NCBI RefSeq assembly: GCF_014288115.1
Contig: NZ_JACOOK010000002.1
Location: forward strand, 62,001-126,000
Length of the DNA: 64,000 nt
Source of the DNA: Alistipes_A hominis
GTDB taxonomy: Bacteria > Bacteroidota > Bacteroidia > Bacteroidales > Rikenellaceae
Direction: 5' to 3'
In this document: one piece after another, positions 41,414 to 50,329 of the stretch
Layout of the letters: each line of letters opens with the position of its first letter
Numbering within the stretch: the first letter of the stretch is position 1
Made by a program: the position numbers and the translations under genes
Notes under the pieces: model-generated
Told to the model about the DNA's origin: nothing
What the model saw: only the letters and a program-made list of their open reading frames with translations
The model's database searches: none

Positions 41414-44191
41414 ATGAAAAACTTTTCGGCGATCCGTTCATACGGACTTTTAGGCATATTGCTGCTGCTCGGAACGGGCGCAGCACAAGGACAATCCTTC
41501 GGCGCAGACAAACTCAAATGCGAGCAGGAGACCGACCCGATCGGCATCGAAACCCAAACGCCGCGTTTCAGCTGGCAGTTGTACGCCCCGACACGGGGCG
41601 CCGTACAGACCGCTTACCAGATCATCGTTTCGGACACGCCGGAAGCGGTCGAACGCGGCACGGGCAACGTGTGGGACAGCAAAAAAATCGCTTCGTCGCA
41701 ATCGCTACTCGTCCCTTACGCAGGCGAACCGCTTGAAGCGGCAAAAAAATACTACTGGAGCGTCCGCGTATGGGACGGCACGAAAAAAGCGTCCCCGTGG
41801 GCGCGCACCGCATCTTTCGCAATGGGACTGCTATCGCAGGCCGACTGGTCGGGAGCACGGTGGATCGCATTCGAACCCGACATCGACAGCCTGACGGTGA
41901 CCGACGGATTGGGACGCCACCTGCCGGTGATCGGCCGCTACAAACTGCCGCAAATGCGGCGCGAATTTCCGGTGAACAAGCCGGTGCGCCGCGCGACGGC
42001 CTACGTTTGCGGGCTCGGTCAGTTCGAACTGTTCCTCAACGGCGCCAAGACCGGAGATCATTTTCTGGACCCGGCCTGGACGAAATTCGATAAAGAAGCG
42101 CAGTACGTGTCGTTCGACGTGACCGACCGACTGAAACAGGGGAAAAACGCCGTAGGCGTGATGCTCGGCAACGGTTTTTTCAATATCCCGAACGAACGCT
42201 ACACGAAATTCGTCGGATCGTACGGCGCTCCGAAAATGCTTCTGAAGATGGAAATCGAGTACGAAGACGGCACGTCGGACACGATCGTATCGGACGCGTC
42301 GTGGAAAACCACGCAAAGCCCGATCACTTTTTCGAGCATCTACGGCGGCGAGGATTTCGATGCGAACCTCGTGCAGCAAGGTTGGAAAGAGGCCGGGTTC
42401 GACGACAGCGGATGGCAGGATGCGGTTCTCACGAAATTCGACAGCCCGCTGCGCTCGCAGCGTACCACGCCGCTGAAAATCCGCCAGGCATTGCCGACCG
42501 TGCGCAAATATGAAAACAGCCGGGGCAATTACCTGTACGACCTCGGGCAGAATGCGTCGGGCATCGTCCGTTTGACGGTCAAAGCCAACGGCAAACATAC
42601 GGTACGGATGTTCCCTTCCGAATTACAAGGCGGCGACAGCACCGCGAACCAACGTTCGTCGGGAGGCCCTTATATACTCAGCTACACGACGCTCGGTACC
42701 GGCGAGCCGGAAACCTGGCAGCCGCAGTTCACCTACTACGGTTTCCGCTACGTAGAAGTCGAAGGAGCCGTTCCGGCCGGCGAGCCGAACCCGGACGGAC
42801 TGCCCGAAATCGTCGAATTGACCGGTCTGCATACGACCAACTCCGCCGCGCCGGTCGGCGCGTTCGCCTGCTCGAACCCGTTGTTTAACCGGATTTACGA
42901 GTTGATCGATTGGGCGATCCGCAGCAATTTTTCGAGCGTGTTCACCGACTGCCCGCACCGAGAGAAACTGGGATGGCTCGAACAGTCTCACCTGATCGGA
43001 CCGTCGGTGCAGTTCGGCTACGACATCTCGCGGGCATTCCCGAAGATCGTCGGCGACATGGCGACGGCGCAGCACGCGGACGGCATGATCCCGACCATCG
43101 CCCCGCAATACACGGTCTTCTCGGAAGGTTTCCTGGACACTCCGGAATGGGGAAGCGCCTACATCCTGATCCCGTGGTACCTTTACCAATGGTACGGCGA
43201 TACCCGCCCGCTGGAAGAGAATTACGACAAAATGGCTCGATACGTAGACTACCTGTCGTCGAAAGCCGACGGTCATATCGTCGCCTACGGCCTCGGCGAC
43301 TGGTGCGATATCGGCCCCGGCGAACCGGCGCACTCGCAACTCACGTCGAACGGAGTCAGCGCGACGGCCATCTACTACTACGACATCTGCACCATGAAAC
43401 GGGTCGCCGAACTGTTCGGCAAAACGGAGGACGCCGCTCGTTACGACGCGCTGGCCGCACAGGTCAAGCAGGCGTTCAACGACAAATATTTCGATAAAAA
43501 TACGAAAAAATACGACCGAAACAGCCAGGCGGCCAACGCCATGGCGCTCTACATGGGACTGGTCGAACCCGAAAACAAACCGGTCGTACTGCAAAACCTG
43601 ATTGACGACATCCGCAGCCGCGGCAACGCGCTGACGGCCGGTGACGTCGGCTACCGCTACGTCGTGCAGGCCCTGCTCGACAACGGGGCGTCGGACGTGC
43701 TGTTCGACATGAACAGCCGCTACGACGTGCCGGGATACGGCTACCAACTGGCCTGCGGCGAAACGGCGCTGGCCGAATCGTGGATGAGCAAGGACTACCT
43801 GTCGCACAACCACTGTATGCTCGGCCACCTCTATTCGTGGCTGTTCAACGGACTGGGAGGACTGTCGCAGGCTCCGGGATCGGTCGGCTATAAAGAGGTT
43901 GTGATCGACCCGCAGGTCGTCGGCGACATCCGCAGCGCCCGCGTCGCGTTCGAATCGCCGTACGGACTGATCCGCAGCGAATGGAACGATACGCCGCAGA
44001 CGTTCCGGCAGACGGTCGAAATCCCGGGCAACGCCTCGGCGCTCGTCTACTTGCCTACGGCCGATCCGGAAGCCATTTCCGAAAACGGGCAGCCGCTGGA
44101 CAAGATCGAAGGCATTACCGTCGAACGGAAGGGCGACCGCACCGTATTGCACGTCGGATCGGGCGTCTACAACTTCTCGGTACGGAAATAA
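41414..44191 (+). CDS. alpha-L-rhamnosidase, GH78
   Basis: A 925-residue exported enzyme with a signal peptide (about 1-27, LLGILLLLGTGAAQGQ). Order: N-terminal beta-sandwich domains (about 30-450, including the fibronectin-like TPRFSWQLYAPTRGAVQTAY), then an (alpha/alpha)6 catalytic barrel, then a C-terminal beta domain. The general acid lies in FTDCPHREKLGWLEQ (D512, E517), and the later glutamate in YQLACGETALAESW. GH78 removes terminal alpha-L-rhamnose from plant pectin (RG-I/II), flavonoid glycosides or bacterial polysaccharides. First gene of a three-gene plus-strand run. No SusC/SusD pair is adjacent. Confidence 0.94.
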   Translation: MKNFSAIRSYGLLGILLLLGTGAAQGQSFGADKLKCEQETDPIGIETQTPRFSWQLYAPTRGAVQTAYQIIVSDTPEAVERGTGNVWDSKKIASSQSLLVPYAGEPLEAAKKYYWSVRVWDGTKKASPWARTASFAMGLLSQADWSGARWIAFEPDIDSLTVTDGLGRHLPVIGRYKLPQMRREFPVNKPVRRATAYVCGLGQFELFLNGAKTGDHFLDPAWTKFDKEAQYVSFDVTDRLKQGKNAVGVMLGNGFFNIPNERYTKFVGSYGAPKMLLKMEIEYEDGTSDTIVSDASWKTTQSPITFSSIYGGEDFDANLVQQGWKEAGFDDSGWQDAVLTKFDSPLRSQRTTPLKIRQALPTVRKYENSRGNYLYDLGQNASGIVRLTVKANGKHTVRMFPSELQGGDSTANQRSSGGPYILSYTTLGTGEPETWQPQFTYYGFRYVEVEGAVPAGEPNPDGLPEIVELTGLHTTNSAAPVGAFACSNPLFNRIYELIDWAIRSNFSSVFTDCPHREKLGWLEQSHLIGPSVQFGYDISRAFPKIVGDMATAQHADGMIPTIAPQYTVFSEGFLDTPEWGSAYILIPWYLYQWYGDTRPLEENYDKMARYVDYLSSKADGHIVAYGLGDWCDIGPGEPAHSQLTSNGVSATAIYYYDICTMKRVAELFGKTEDAARYDALAAQVKQAFNDKYFDKNTKKYDRNSQAANAMALYMGLVEPENKPVVLQNLIDDIRSRGNALTAGDVGYRYVVQALLDNGASDVLFDMNSRYDVPGYGYQLACGETALAESWMSKDYLSHNHCMLGHLYSWLFNGLGGLSQAPGSVGYKEVVIDPQVVGDIRSARVAFESPYGLIRSEWNDTPQTFRQTVEIPGNASALVYLPTADPEAISENGQPLDKIEGITVERKGDRTVLHVGSGVYNFSVRK

Positions 44192-44201
44192 CCGCCGACC
44201 G

Positions 44202-45995
44202 ATGAAAACGATCCCGGCCCTACTGACGGCAGGAATCCTGCTGCTGGCATACGACGGCATCCGGGCCGGAACGCCGGACGGAACTTGCGGCGCAACGGGG
44301 ATTTCGCCGCAGGTCTCGGCTTTCGGCGATCCGCTGGTAGCGACGGACGCCCTCGGGCGCGAGTTGCCGAACTACGCACAGACCGGCGGAGAAAAGCCGA
44401 ACCGCTACGTCGGTCTGTTCTACTGGCTGTGGCACGGGCCGTTGCGCAACGACACGCCGGACTACGACATTTCGAAAACGCTGCGAAAAGAGCCGGATCG
44501 CACGCAATGGCCGCACCTGGCTTACTATTGGGGGGAACCCGAGCTCGGATATTACCGCTCATCGGACGCGTACGTCATGCAGAAACACCTGAGCTTGTTC
44601 TGCCTCGTGGGCATCGACTTCCTGTTTCTCGACTTCACGAACCTGGTAATGGACAAGGACGAACTGCGCCTGCTGTTACGGCTGACGGGCAATATGAGGC
44701 GCAACGGATACGATCCGCCCCGACTCGTGCCTTTTTTCAACACGAATCCCGTCCCGAAACTGGAGGAGTTTTACACGGAATTTTACCGCGACACCGCTTA
44801 CCGGGACGCATGGTTCGTACTCGACGGGAAACCGCTGGTGCTGTCGCCCGTACAGCATCCCTCCGATCGGAAAATCAACGACGCCTTTACATGGCGTCGG
44901 ATGTGGGCCGGCAAGGACGCCGACGGGTTTTGGCACTATTTCGACGACTATCCGCAGACGCCCGCCCTGCGCCCCGACGGGGTGGCCGAACAGATCGCCG
45001 TGGCCGCCGGCAAGGGAGCCCCGTTATGGGACTACCCGGCCTACGGTTCGAAAAGTTCCACGCGGGACAGCACGCCCGCATACGACCGCTACTGGAACAG
45101 CCCACGCTCCGGCGAAGGCCTGTTTTTCGAAGAGCAGTGGAAAGGGGCCGAACGTTTCCGTCCGCTGATCGTCTGCGTTACCGGATGGAACGAATGGAAA
45201 GCCGAGGCATGGCCGGCCACCGCCGAACTCGTGGCGGGCGGCATCACTTTCCAGAACCGGAAACTGGCCGAGGGCGAGACCTACTTCGTCGATGAATTCA
45301 ACGAGGAGTTCAACCGCGACCTGGAGCCGCAGGCCGGAAAAAATTCGGACAACTATTTCTACCAACTGGCCGCCCACGTCCGCCGTTACAAAGGGATGAA
45401 ACCGCCTCCGGAAGCCTCGCCCCGCAAGACGATCGCGATCGACGGCCGCTTCGACGAGTGGGCCGACGTGCAGCCCCGCTTCGAGGATTTCGTCGGGGAG
45501 CTTCAAATGCGGGACAACGACGGCGCGCCGCAGGGCATCCGCTACGTCAACCGTACCGCCCGCAACGACATCGCCGAATCGCGTGTGGCCTGCGACGACA
45601 AATTCATCTATTTTTATGTCAAAACCGTCGAACCGATGACCTGCTGGCGGGAGCCGAACTGGATGCTGCTTTTCATCGACGGCGACCGGGACAAAAAAAC
45701 CGGCTGGGAAGGATACGATTTCGCCGTCAACCTGGAGATCCGGTCGCCGGAAAAAACCATGCTGAAACGGCGCGACGGCGACCGCTGGACGACCGTTGCG
45801 CCCTGCCGGTACCGGCAGCGAGGGAACGAGATGGAGATCGCCGTCCCGAAAAAGTTGCTCGGCCAAGGCGATCGGCCGGATTTCTATTTCCATTGGGCCG
45901 ACAATATCCGGAAGCCGGACGACATCGCCGAATTTTTCCTGAACGGGGAATCCGCTCCGGAACGACGTTACAACTACCATTACAAAGCCAAATAA
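44202..45995 (+). CDS. secreted GH71/99-like TIM-barrel protein with C-terminal CBM9-like domain
   Basis: A 597-residue exported protein (signal MKTIPALLTAGILLLAYDG). The N-terminal two thirds look like a GH71/GH99-type barrel: RYVGLFYWLWHGP, YYWGEPELGYYRSSD, GIDFLFLDFTN and CVTGWNEWKAEAW. The last contains an acidic residue where such enzymes have a catalytic Glu. The rest (about 410-597) resembles a family 9 carbohydrate-binding or DOMON-like sandwich (IAIDGRFDEWADVQ, KFIYFYVKTVEP, WMLLFIDGD). Exact family and linkage are not known to me. It lies 10 bases after the GH78 gene, so the substrates are probably parts of one glycan. Confidence 0.75.
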   Translation: MKTIPALLTAGILLLAYDGIRAGTPDGTCGATGISPQVSAFGDPLVATDALGRELPNYAQTGGEKPNRYVGLFYWLWHGPLRNDTPDYDISKTLRKEPDRTQWPHLAYYWGEPELGYYRSSDAYVMQKHLSLFCLVGIDFLFLDFTNLVMDKDELRLLLRLTGNMRRNGYDPPRLVPFFNTNPVPKLEEFYTEFYRDTAYRDAWFVLDGKPLVLSPVQHPSDRKINDAFTWRRMWAGKDADGFWHYFDDYPQTPALRPDGVAEQIAVAAGKGAPLWDYPAYGSKSSTRDSTPAYDRYWNSPRSGEGLFFEEQWKGAERFRPLIVCVTGWNEWKAEAWPATAELVAGGITFQNRKLAEGETYFVDEFNEEFNRDLEPQAGKNSDNYFYQLAAHVRRYKGMKPPPEASPRKTIAIDGRFDEWADVQPRFEDFVGELQMRDNDGAPQGIRYVNRTARNDIAESRVACDDKFIYFYVKTVEPMTCWREPNWMLLFIDGDRDKKTGWEGYDFAVNLEIRSPEKTMLKRRDGDRWTTVAPCRYRQRGNEMEIAVPKKLLGQGDRPDFYFHWADNIRKPDDIAEFFLNGESAPERRYNYHYKAK

Positions 45996-46006
45996 TCAGT
46001 GGAAAA

Positions 46007-47449
46007 ATGTACCCGATCAAAAAAATATTGTTGATATTTCTGCTGAGTACGCCGGTAATTGCCGTCAGCCGGACGGCAGAGCCATTGCAACCAAATTTTT
46101 ACGAAGGAGATGCGGTCGCCGGAGCCCACCGGCTCCGGATGCAGTTCATCGTACAAAAAGACCCTTCGGGAAACTTTTCAGCGAAGATGAATGTCCCGGC
46201 ACAGGGCACATTCGATTATCCGGCGACGGTCGGTTATGAACAAGACAGTGTGGTATTCAGGGTAGAGAAACCCGCAGATGCTTATTTTAAAGGCAAAATA
46301 AAGGCGGACAGCATCGTAGGCGAATGGCATAACTACGGTAAAAAATTCCCGCTGACGCTCCGCAAATCCGTCGACCGGATCAAACTGCGCCCGCAATACC
46401 CGCAACCGCCTTTCCCCTACGCCGAACAGGATGTCATTTATTACAACGGCGACTCCTCGATCCGCTACGGCGCCACGCTGACGTTGCCGGAAAAAGGGGA
46501 GCGATTTCCGGTCGCACTGCTGATCACCGGCAGCGGGCAGCAGGACCGGAACGAAACGCTGTTCGATCACCAGCCGTTCCGCGTGATCGCCGACTACCTG
46601 GGACGCCGCGGAATCGCCGTACTGCGCGTGGACGACCGCGGATGCGGCCAGACGACCGGGGATCTGCGGCAGGCTACATCCGAGGATTTCGCCCGCGACG
46701 TACTGGAAGGCGTCCGTTATCTGAAAAACCGGCCCGAAATCGACCCGGCGAAGATCGGACTGGCCGGACACAGCGAAGGAGGACTGATCGCGCTGATCGC
46801 CGCGCAGGACAATCCGGACATCGCCTTTATCGTTTCGCTGGCAGGACCGGGCGTGCCGGGTATCGAAATATTCCTGTCCCAGCAGGAACACGCCCTGAAA
46901 AAAATCATACAGGATCAAACGACCATCGATTTGTCACAATCGTTGAACAGGATCATCTTCTCCGACCTGATTGCAAACCCGCAGCAAAAAGCGGAGGTTA
47001 TTTACTCCCGAAGGCTGAAGGAATGGGTTTCAGGGCAGGACAGCAATACCGTGAAAAAGATGATGCCGACATTCAAAAGCGAACAAGATCTCGAACCGGA
47101 CTCGCTGACGAAACTGGTAGGCCCGATGAACATCCCGTGGTACCGGTACTTTATGGCTTCCGATCCGGGCAAGCTGATCGGGCAGATACGCTGCCCGATG
47201 CTGATTCTGAACGGGGAGAAAGACATGCAGGTCTACTGCGACCTGAATATGGACGGCCTCGAAAAGAGCTGCCGCGAAGCGGGTAAAACGAACGTGGAAT
47301 TCCGCCGGTTCCCCGGGCTGAACCACCTTTTTCAGCACTGCGAAACGGGAGAACCGGACGAATACGGCAGCATCGACGAAACGTTCGCTCCGGAAGCGCT
47401 CGACCTAATCGCCGAATGGATCGGGAAAACGACCGGCAGTTCCCGCTGA
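46007..47449 (+). CDS. secreted alpha/beta hydrolase
   Basis: A 480-residue exported protein (signal MYPIKKILLIFLLSTPVIAV). A beta-rich N-terminal domain (about 25-135) precedes an alpha/beta-hydrolase domain with the nucleophile in GLAGHSEGG, oxyanion region LLITGSGQQDRNE and the catalytic His probably in FPGLNHLFQH. This layout is common in Bacteroidota esterases or peptidases of the S9/dienelactone-hydrolase-like group near glycosidases, where they may remove acetyl or other esters. The start at 46007 is chosen because it begins the signal peptide, 11 bases after the upstream stop. Lower GC near its start than in its neighbours. Confidence 0.85.
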   Translation: MYPIKKILLIFLLSTPVIAVSRTAEPLQPNFYEGDAVAGAHRLRMQFIVQKDPSGNFSAKMNVPAQGTFDYPATVGYEQDSVVFRVEKPADAYFKGKIKADSIVGEWHNYGKKFPLTLRKSVDRIKLRPQYPQPPFPYAEQDVIYYNGDSSIRYGATLTLPEKGERFPVALLITGSGQQDRNETLFDHQPFRVIADYLGRRGIAVLRVDDRGCGQTTGDLRQATSEDFARDVLEGVRYLKNRPEIDPAKIGLAGHSEGGLIALIAAQDNPDIAFIVSLAGPGVPGIEIFLSQQEHALKKIIQDQTTIDLSQSLNRIIFSDLIANPQQKAEVIYSRRLKEWVSGQDSNTVKKMMPTFKSEQDLEPDSLTKLVGPMNIPWYRYFMASDPGKLIGQIRCPMLILNGEKDMQVYCDLNMDGLEKSCREAGKTNVEFRRFPGLNHLFQHCETGEPDEYGSIDETFAPEALDLIAEWIGKTTGSSR

Positions 47450-47501
47450 CCTTCCCCCATAACAACGGAACGAGGGCGGAGAGTGCAGAAAACACTGTCT
47501 T

Positions 47502-48194
47502 CTAAAATATTCCCAGTAATTCCGACAGGGCCGAAACTTCGTAGGTCGCGTCAATCTCGCGGACTTCGCCGAACGGATTGAACCAGACGGAGTCGATGCC
47601 GGCGTTCGACGCGCCGAGGATATCGGTTTGCGGATCGTCCCCGATCATCACGGCCTCATCGGCCCCGACGCCCGCCGCACGGAGGGCATACCCGAAGATT
47701 ACCGGCGACGGTTTGTTCGCACCGGCCTCCTCCGAGCAGACGACGCCCCGGAAATAACGGTAAAGGCCGCACTCTTTCAATTTGATATATTGCGTCTCTC
47801 TGAATCCGTTGGTCACGACGTACAGCGGATAGCGTCCGCTCAGCTCCCGGACTACCTTCTCGGCATACGGAATCAGGTTCGTAAAAGTCGGCGCAAGGCG
47901 GACGTAATCGTCCCCCAACCGCCGCGCCAACTCCGTATCGTATACGCCGATCGCAGCCAGCATCTCCTCGAAACGCGCATTGCGCAGGGTCTCGCGGTTC
48001 ACTTTGCCGTCGCGGTACTCTTCCCACAGCCGAGCGTTGCTCGTTTCGTAATAACCGAAACAATCGTCGAAATCGGGGCAGAAACGCTCCAGCCGGTAAC
48101 GGTCGTACAACACCCGCAGAGCCTCCTTCTGATTCCGCTCCACATCCCACAGGGTTCTGTCCAAATCGAACAGCAAACAATCGTACCTTTTCAC
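47502..48194 (-). CDS. HAD-superfamily phosphatase, YjjG-like
   Basis: A 230-residue haloacid-dehalogenase-type hydrolase. Motif I is LLFDLDRTLWDV (D10, D12). Motif II is VVTNGF, motif III includes the Lys in GANKPSPVIF and motif IV is MIGDDPQTDILGA. The FDLDRTLWD form is typical of YjjG, a pyrimidine 5'-nucleotidase that clears non-canonical nucleotides. The reading frame is open far upstream, but a GTG at 48194 is the only sensible start between the predicted transcription start and motif I. It is divergent from the AlkD-like gene with overlapping promoters. Confidence 0.85.
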   Translation of the reverse strand: MKRYDCLLFDLDRTLWDVERNQKEALRVLYDRYRLERFCPDFDDCFGYYETSNARLWEEYRDGKVNRETLRNARFEEMLAAIGVYDTELARRLGDDYVRLAPTFTNLIPYAEKVVRELSGRYPLYVVTNGFRETQYIKLKECGLYRYFRGVVCSEEAGANKPSPVIFGYALRAAGVGADEAVMIGDDPQTDILGASNAGIDSVWFNPFGEVREIDATYEVSALSELLGIF

Positions 48195-48202
48195 TTTATG
48201 AT

Positions 48203-48210
48203 TAATTTTG
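48203..48210 (+). promoter_or_regulatory. -7 box of the AlkD-like gene
   Basis: TAATTTTG, an exact TAnnTTTG, 26 bases before the ATG at 48237. No good -33 box. It lies three bases from the opposing -7 box of the HAD gene. Confidence 0.5.
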
Positions 48211-48213
48211 CTC

Positions 48214-48245
48214 CAAAGATAACACAACCCGAACTCATGGACAAA
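48214..48245 (-). promoter_or_regulatory. promoter of the HAD gene, reaching into the AlkD-like coding region
   Basis: On the minus strand TTTG (48245-48242), exactly 20 bp, then TATCTTTG (48221-48214). The -33 box lies in codons 2-3 of the divergent gene. Confidence 0.72.
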
Positions 48246-48917
48246 ACGACCGAATTGATCGAACTGCTCAAATCGCACGCCTCGCCCGACCACCTGGCAA
48301 AAATGAAACGTTTCGGAATCCCGGACGAACGGGCGCTGGGCGTCCCGGTGACGCAACTGCGGAAGATCGCCAAGCCTTACAAAAGACAGCACGAATTGGC
48401 GTTGAGTCTTTGGGAGACCGGTTGGCACGAAGCCCGGTTGCTGGCCCCGATGATCGCCGATCCGGCCCGGACGACGCCGGAGCTGGCCGACCGCTGGACG
48501 GACGGTTTCGACGCTTGGGACATCTGCGATATGTGCTGCCAGAACCTGCTGCGGCATACACCGTTCGCATTCGACAAAATTTACGCTTATGCTCCCCGCG
48601 AAGAGGAGTTCGTCCGCCGAACGGCCTTCGCGCTGATCGCCACGCTGGCCGTCGGAGACAAAAAAAGCGGCGATGAAAAATTCATCCCGCTTTTCGATCT
48701 GATCGAAACCGCTTCCGCCGACCCCCGAAATTTCGTTCGCAAGGCGGTCAACTGGGCGCTGCGGCAAACCGGCAAGCGTAACCTGCGGCTCCACACGCAG
48801 GCCGTCGCACTGAGCCGCCGCCTGGGGGCGTCCGCCGACCGGACGGCTGCATGGATCGGCCGCGACGCGCTGCGCGAACTCTCCGACCCGAAAATCATTG
48901 CCCGGATCAAGCCGTAG
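48237..48917 (+). CDS. DNA alkylation repair protein, AlkD-like (ALK/HEAT repeat)
   Basis: A 226-residue all-helical protein of the AlkC/AlkD superfamily, built from HEAT-like repeats. Family marks are GIPDERALGVPVTQLRKIAKPYK, FDAWDICDMCCQ and DPRNFVRKAVNWALRQTGKRN. AlkD glycosylases release positively charged alkylated bases such as 3-methyladenine and 7-methylguanine. The family also has members without shown activity. I choose the ATG at 48237, because the in-frame ATG at 48198 precedes the predicted promoter box. Confidence 0.87.
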   Translation: MDKTTELIELLKSHASPDHLAKMKRFGIPDERALGVPVTQLRKIAKPYKRQHELALSLWETGWHEARLLAPMIADPARTTPELADRWTDGFDAWDICDMCCQNLLRHTPFAFDKIYAYAPREEEFVRRTAFALIATLAVGDKKSGDEKFIPLFDLIETASADPRNFVRKAVNWALRQTGKRNLRLHTQAVALSRRLGASADRTAAWIGRDALRELSDPKIIARIKP

Positions 48918-48938
48918 ACGGCGGCGGCACGATACGGA

Positions 48939-49748
48939 TTACTCCCCGAAATCGACCCGCACGTTGAACCATTTGCTCTTGTTCCGGTAATAGACGTTGA
49001 ACCCCTGCTGGTCGAACCCGACCACGCGGTATTTGTCGTCGATCACGATCAACCCGTTTTCGCCGGTCAAGTTTTCGATCGTAAAAGGCTTGTTGGTCTT
49101 AAATTTCGCATATTCGGTAGAACTGCCGCCGAGGCTGACCTCGAGCACCTGAGTCATCTTTCCCTTGTGCCGATCGAGCAGCTCCTTGAAGGCGTTGAAA
49201 TCGGGCAGCCGGTTCGTATAGGCGACGCCCGTAAGGTTCGTCTCGGCCGAACTGGACGAGAAATAACCGATCTTATTGCCTTCGGTGCGCTGGTTGGTCA
49301 GGTAGACGGCGTTCGCTCCCATCATCGCAGCCACCATTTTAAGCTTCCGGTACGCCCGGTTCTTCACTCGCTCCTGATTGGACAGTTCGGTGGTTCCCAC
49401 CGCTTTGGCGCTGACATCCCCCACTTTGAAAAGCCCTTTCACCTCGCTTTCGACGGCCGTCACGGTCACTTTTTCGTAATCGTCGACGCCCTTGACCGCA
49501 TTGAACGAAGTCGCCTCGGCAAAAACCTGAACCCGGCCGTTCTTAAAGACGATCTTCTGGACGGCATTTTTATAAATACTGTTCAGAAGCTCTTCCCCCG
49601 GATGCACGTACACCACAGAGCTCTCCTTGATCTCCTTGACGATACACGGGATCTTTTCGTTGTTCGAGAAAATCGTATCCGTCTGTCCGAAAGCCCGGAC
49701 GGAGAAAAGCAGCAGGACGAACAAAAACGCACTCTTTGTCATATTCAT
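48939..49748 (-). CDS. secreted protein of unknown function
   Basis: A 269-residue exported protein with a clear signal peptide (KSAFLFVLLLFSVRAFG-Q). The first part (DTIFSNNEKIPCIVKEIKESSVVYVHPGEE) resembles the short beta module of Bacteroidota proteins that begin with a D-x-I-x-x-x-x-G/N-x-x-I-x-C-x-V pattern and are often annotated as hypothetical. The middle is a helix-beta region (YRKLKMVAAMMGANAVYLTNQ) reminiscent of proteins that handle heavy-metal-binding-like YbjQ folds, but this is only an impression. No enzyme motif is seen. Two possible starts (49748 or 49742). Convergent with the AlkD-like gene, 21 bases apart. Confidence 0.7.
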   Translation of the reverse strand: MNMTKSAFLFVLLLFSVRAFGQTDTIFSNNEKIPCIVKEIKESSVVYVHPGEELLNSIYKNAVQKIVFKNGRVQVFAEATSFNAVKGVDDYEKVTVTAVESEVKGLFKVGDVSAKAVGTTELSNQERVKNRAYRKLKMVAAMMGANAVYLTNQRTEGNKIGYFSSSSAETNLTGVAYTNRLPDFNAFKELLDRHKGKMTQVLEVSLGGSSTEYAKFKTNKPFTIENLTGENGLIVIDDKYRVVGFDQQGFNVYYRNKSKWFNVRVDFGE

Positions 49749-49781
49749 ATAGTTTAACCTTAATCAGTCTTTCAATTCGTC

Positions 49782-50204
49782 TCAGTCCTGAGGATCGATC
49801 TCGATCGTCCGCGAATCCTCGCCGGTCACTTCGATACGTACCGTCATCGCATCGTCCGGCAGCAGGCTTTCAATCTTTTCGGGCCACTCGACCAGGCACA
49901 GGTCGCCGCCGTAGAAATACTCCTCGTACCCGAAATCGAAAGCCTCCTCGATCCGGTCGATCCGGTAAAAATCGAAATGATACACCGGCGGAATCCCCTC
50001 TCCGCGATATTCGTTGACGATGGCGAACGTCGGGCTGGTCACCGTATCGGTTACGCCCAGCGCATCGCAGATCGCACGGATCAACGTCGTCTTGCCGGCT
50101 CCCATTTCGCCGCGGAAAGCCACGACGGAACGTCCGTCGAGCGACTCCAGAATCGCGGCCGCCGCCTTGGGCAGATCGTCCGTCGAACCTATCTTCAGTA
50201 TCAT
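49782..50204 (-). CDS. tsaE: tRNA threonylcarbamoyladenosine biosynthesis protein TsaE
   Basis: A 140-residue P-loop ATPase (formerly YjeE). The Walker A motif is GEMGAGKTT at 32-40, then TSPTFAIVNEYRG and the conserved LCLVEWPEKIE. TsaE works with TsaB and TsaD to make the t6A modification at position 37 of ANN-decoding tRNAs. It lies 33 bases before the secreted unknown protein on the same strand. Confidence 0.95.
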   Translation of the reverse strand: MILKIGSTDDLPKAAAAILESLDGRSVVAFRGEMGAGKTTLIRAICDALGVTDTVTSPTFAIVNEYRGEGIPPVYHFDFYRIDRIEEAFDFGYEEYFYGGDLCLVEWPEKIESLLPDDAMTVRIEVTGEDSRTIEIDPQD

Positions 50205-50329
50205 AAAATCGTTTTATCAAAATTCAGCGACTCGCCGTTTCCGGTACTTTCCGGGATACGGGGCAAAGATAAACGTTTCCTTTCGAATTCCACAACAAAC
50301 TCCGGTTTCCCGGAACATTCGTTTCGACT

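Noticed and set aside
48198..48236. Upstream ATG for the AlkD-like protein
   Set aside because: It precedes the plus-strand -7 box, and the added 13 residues do not resemble the family.
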